This document shows positions 62,162 through 64,000 of a stretch of 64,000 nucleotides of DNA, one piece after another (positions within the stretch are counted from its first letter, which is position 1; every line of letters begins with the position of its first letter). The stretch is from contig NZ_VEBF01000001.1 in assembly GCF_007676705.1 (NCBI RefSeq), positions 1,736,001-1,800,000 of the forward strand, read 5' to 3'. Source of the DNA: Paenibacillus xylanexedens (GTDB lineage Bacteria; Bacillota; Bacilli; Paenibacillales; Paenibacillaceae). A program made the position numbers and the translations under genes. Under the pieces are notes generated by a model that ran no database searches, was not told where the DNA came from, and saw nothing but the letters and a program-made list of their open reading frames with translations.

Positions 62162-62896
62162 TCAGACGACCCAGCCGTTTCTTACCGCATGAAGAGCTGC
62201 TTGCGTCCGATCCGCCAGACCCAGTTTGTCCAGCAGATGACTGACATGGGTTTTGACCGTTTTTTCTGTGATCACCAATTGAACCGCAATTTCCTTGTTG
62301 CTCAGCCCTTGAGCAATCAGTCCCAAGACCTCTTGTTCACGACGAGTGAGCATATCCGGACCACCAAAGGACGTTTCAGTTGATTTTCCAGCCTGCTTTG
62401 GCTCCTGATGTTGACTGTCTACTGATCGATCTGTCGGTATATGCTGTGGTTGCTGTTCATTAATGGACCAATCGGATGAAGCCATCACATGCATCAATTG
62501 CCCTGCCGCCGCAGGATGGAGTTCCACCTGACCCGCATGCACATTGCGAATGGCTACGGCCAGATCCTCCGGTTCAATATCCTTGAGCAGATACCCTTTC
62601 ACTCCTGCACGAACAGCGGGAACCACATGATCCTGATCGGAAAACGATGTGAGCACAATGATTCGCGTTTCTGGCATTAACGTACGCATATGTCTGGCTG
62701 TTTCGATTCCGTCCATGACAGGCATATGCAGATCCATTAATACCACGTTGGGTTTTAACGCTTCCGCCTGCTCCAGTGCTTCCTGCCCGTTCGAGGCTTC
62801 TCCAACAACCTTCATGTCTTGCTGCGTTTTCAAAAAAACGTGCAGCCCTCGTCTCACCATCGCATGATCATCTGCGAGCAAAATGGTAATCGGCAT
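62162..62896 (-). CDS. NarL/FixJ-family response regulator (LiaR/VraR/DegU type)
   Basis: 244 residues, ATG at 62896. Receiver domain (residues 1-120): ILLADDHAMVRRGL with acidic pair, phosphoacceptor Asp55 in VVLMDLHMPVMDG, switch residues in IIVLTSFSDQ and GYLLKDI. A long Gln/His-rich linker (about 145-175, QQPQHIPTDRSVDSQHQEPKQ) connects to a LuxR HTH (about 183-240, LTRREQEVLGLIAQGLSNKEIAVQLVITEKTVKTHVSHLLDKL). Encoded 18 nt after the histidine kinase. Similar to cell-envelope or nitrate stress regulators; regulon unknown. Confidence 0.94.
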   Translation of the reverse strand: MPITILLADDHAMVRRGLHVFLKTQQDMKVVGEASNGQEALEQAEALKPNVVLMDLHMPVMDGIETARHMRTLMPETRIIVLTSFSDQDHVVPAVRAGVKGYLLKDIEPEDLAVAIRNVHAGQVELHPAAAGQLMHVMASSDWSINEQQPQHIPTDRSVDSQHQEPKQAGKSTETSFGGPDMLTRREQEVLGLIAQGLSNKEIAVQLVITEKTVKTHVSHLLDKLGLADRTQAALHAVRNGWVV

Positions 62897-62914
62897 CTCT
62901 TCTTCCCCCAGACT

Positions 62915-64000
62915 TTATACAGATTCGAACGGAAGCGGAATGACCGCCGTTACTGTCGTTCCCTTACGGGAAGAGCTAACTATCTCTAACCTACCCCCGA
63001 GTGATTCCGCCCGTTCCTTCATAATGGACAGGCCCAGTGAGCTTCCAGACGATGCTTTCGGCCTGTTCGTACCGCCTATTCCATGATCCGTTACGGTGAG
63101 CATCACTTCATGATCATTTAAGTTGAGGATGACCTCAGCAGATGAAACACCCGCATGTTTGCGGACGTTATTCAATGCCTCCTGTCCGATTCGCCACAAT
63201 GCTTCTTCTATATTACGCGGTAAAGACCGCATTCCCGCTCGATCCACCACCACTTGAAGACCCTGGCTGGTACCGTATTCCTGCAAAGCACGGAGCAGTC
63301 CTGCCTCCAGTCCCGCGGGCCGAAGCTGCATAATCAATGCGCGCATTTCCTTAAGGGCCTCCTGAGACAAAGCCCGAATATCCTTCATCGCTTCCGCTAC
63401 CGGGTACATCTGCTCGGAGCCGGACAACATACTTTCCGCACCTTTAGCAGTTAATGATAGTGAAAATAAGATCTGATTAACCGAATCATGCAGATCGCGA
63501 GCTAATCGGTTACGTTCTTCCAGTCGTGCCAGTTCCCGGCGATTCTCCGTCAGCTTCAGACTCTCCCACGAGGCCGTAATATGCTCGGCCAAAGCCTCCA
63601 GCACTTCACGGTCTGCCTGAATAGGACCTGGTGTTCCTACCCCAATCACCAGAATTCCTGTTTCCCCTGGCGTATGATACGGAAGCGGAGCAGCAATTCC
63701 CGAAGTAAGGAGATTTATCGTTTTCTCCGGCTCGCACACCGTGAAAATCTCAGTCATTTCTATTGCAGACAGGGATGCAGCACGGTGACTATTGATCACT
63801 CGGTTCATGTGGTTTGCTGCTTCCGAAGATAGAGTCGTACTTGGTAACGTCCGAACGATGCCACCTGCATAAGCTGCCTGCACCGTATATACGCCATTTT
63901 TCTGCTGAATAATTGCTGCCAAAGGCCAGTCATAATGTTGTCCCAGCAGCTGCACAACTTTTAAAGACAAAGCCTCTGAATTACTACATTTGTTGACTGC
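62915..64000 (-). CDS. NarL-type sensor histidine kinase, 5' end beyond window
   Basis: The reading frame stays open to the right edge; an internal TTG near 63970 is not needed as start. Visible: GAF-like N-terminal domain (about 1-130, HYDWPLAAIIQQKNGVYTVQ), dimerisation/phosphoacceptor helix with ARDLHDSVNQILFSLSL (His), and an HATPase_c domain (IGQEALNNVRKHA, DHGIGG, LGLSIMKERAESLGGRLE). HisKA_3-type soluble kinase, lacking visible membrane segments in this part. Its gene precedes the response regulator and both share a terminator. Confidence 0.93.
   Translation of the reverse strand, partial: AVNKCSNSEALSLKVVQLLGQHYDWPLAAIIQQKNGVYTVQAAYAGGIVRTLPSTTLSSEAANHMNRVINSHRAASLSAIEMTEIFTVCEPEKTINLLTSGIAAPLPYHTPGETGILVIGVGTPGPIQADREVLEALAEHITASWESLKLTENRRELARLEERNRLARDLHDSVNQILFSLSLTAKGAESMLSGSEQMYPVAEAMKDIRALSQEALKEMRALIMQLRPAGLEAGLLRALQEYGTSQGLQVVVDRAGMRSLPRNIEEALWRIGQEALNNVRKHAGVSSAEVILNLNDHEVMLTVTDHGIGGTNRPKASSGSSLGLSIMKERAESLGGRLEIVSSSRKGTTVTAVIPLPFESV

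Noticed and set aside
1..64000. CRISPR array or rRNA/tRNA genes
   Set aside because: No regularly spaced direct repeats and no recognisable structural RNA gene were seen anywhere in the window.

Overview
The window looks like chromosomal DNA of a Paenibacillus-type Firmicute. Strong AGGAGG-type ribosome binding sites, SigA-like promoters, hairpin plus T-run terminators, a CIRCE heat-shock operator, a YwqE/YveK capsule pair, a SleB-type cell-wall hydrolase and PBSX (xkd)-type tail genes all fit this. The genus is an inference from gene content. Most genes lie on the minus strand.

Layout. 1-2.9 kb: partial polysaccharide co-polymerase/kinase modulator, CpsB/YwqE tyrosine phosphatase, an unknown protein, an XRE regulator and a small conserved-looking protein. 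3.0-8.1 kb: glutamate synthase large subunit (gltB) with a long leader and no gltD beside it. 8.3-11.4 kb: YhgE/Pip-type membrane protein behind a TetR regulator. 11.8-21.7 kb: housekeeping genes (diacylglycerol-type glycosyltransferase, SleB-like hydrolase, RNA 2',3'-cyclic phosphodiesterase, 2-hydroxyacid dehydrogenase, TRM11-like methyltransferase, chemotaxis receptor, LLM flavin oxidoreductase, dGTPase). 22.3-24.8 kb: htpG with a perfect CIRCE operator about 500 nt upstream. 24.9-28.9 kb: peptide ABC transporter binding protein and two permeases without ATPase genes.

29.6-55.3 kb: the main accessory region, all on the minus strand. It holds two consecutive, complete, diverged contractile-tail cassettes in PBSX order: small protein, sheath (XkdK), tube (XkdM), assembly chaperone (XkdN), tape measure (XkdO), LysM protein (XkdP), XkdQ, XkdR, XkdS, baseplate J (XkdT), XkdU, fibre. 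They are followed by a single holin and a single GH25 lysozyme. No capsid, portal, terminase, integrase or replication gene is present. This is best read as a tailocin (phage-tail-like bacteriocin) locus able to build two different particles released by one lysis module. In both cassettes the chaperone gene ends on an A AAA AAC slippery heptamer directly followed by a stop codon, with a conserved-style -1 frame extension of 60 and 53 codons.

55.4-64 kb: DUF3139-like and DUF4127-like proteins, an unknown membrane protein, an unknown 320-residue protein, two translationally coupled glyoxalase-fold proteins, an NAD(P)H:FMN reductase, and a NarL-type two-component system whose kinase runs off the window.

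The most unusual structure not explained by genes is a family of at least six palindromic intergenic elements (about 21.9, 24.4, 43.2, 52.4, 58.0 and 60.1 kb). They share an internal hairpin core, and in four copies terminal inverted repeats (AAGTTGAACTA type). They occur in full and internally deleted forms, show compensatory changes in the hairpin stem, and in four cases end only 20-32 nt before a start codon. They look like MITE-type elements or mobile leader RNAs. One lies inside the tailocin operon between sheath and tube genes, and another inside the CIRCE-controlled leader of htpG.
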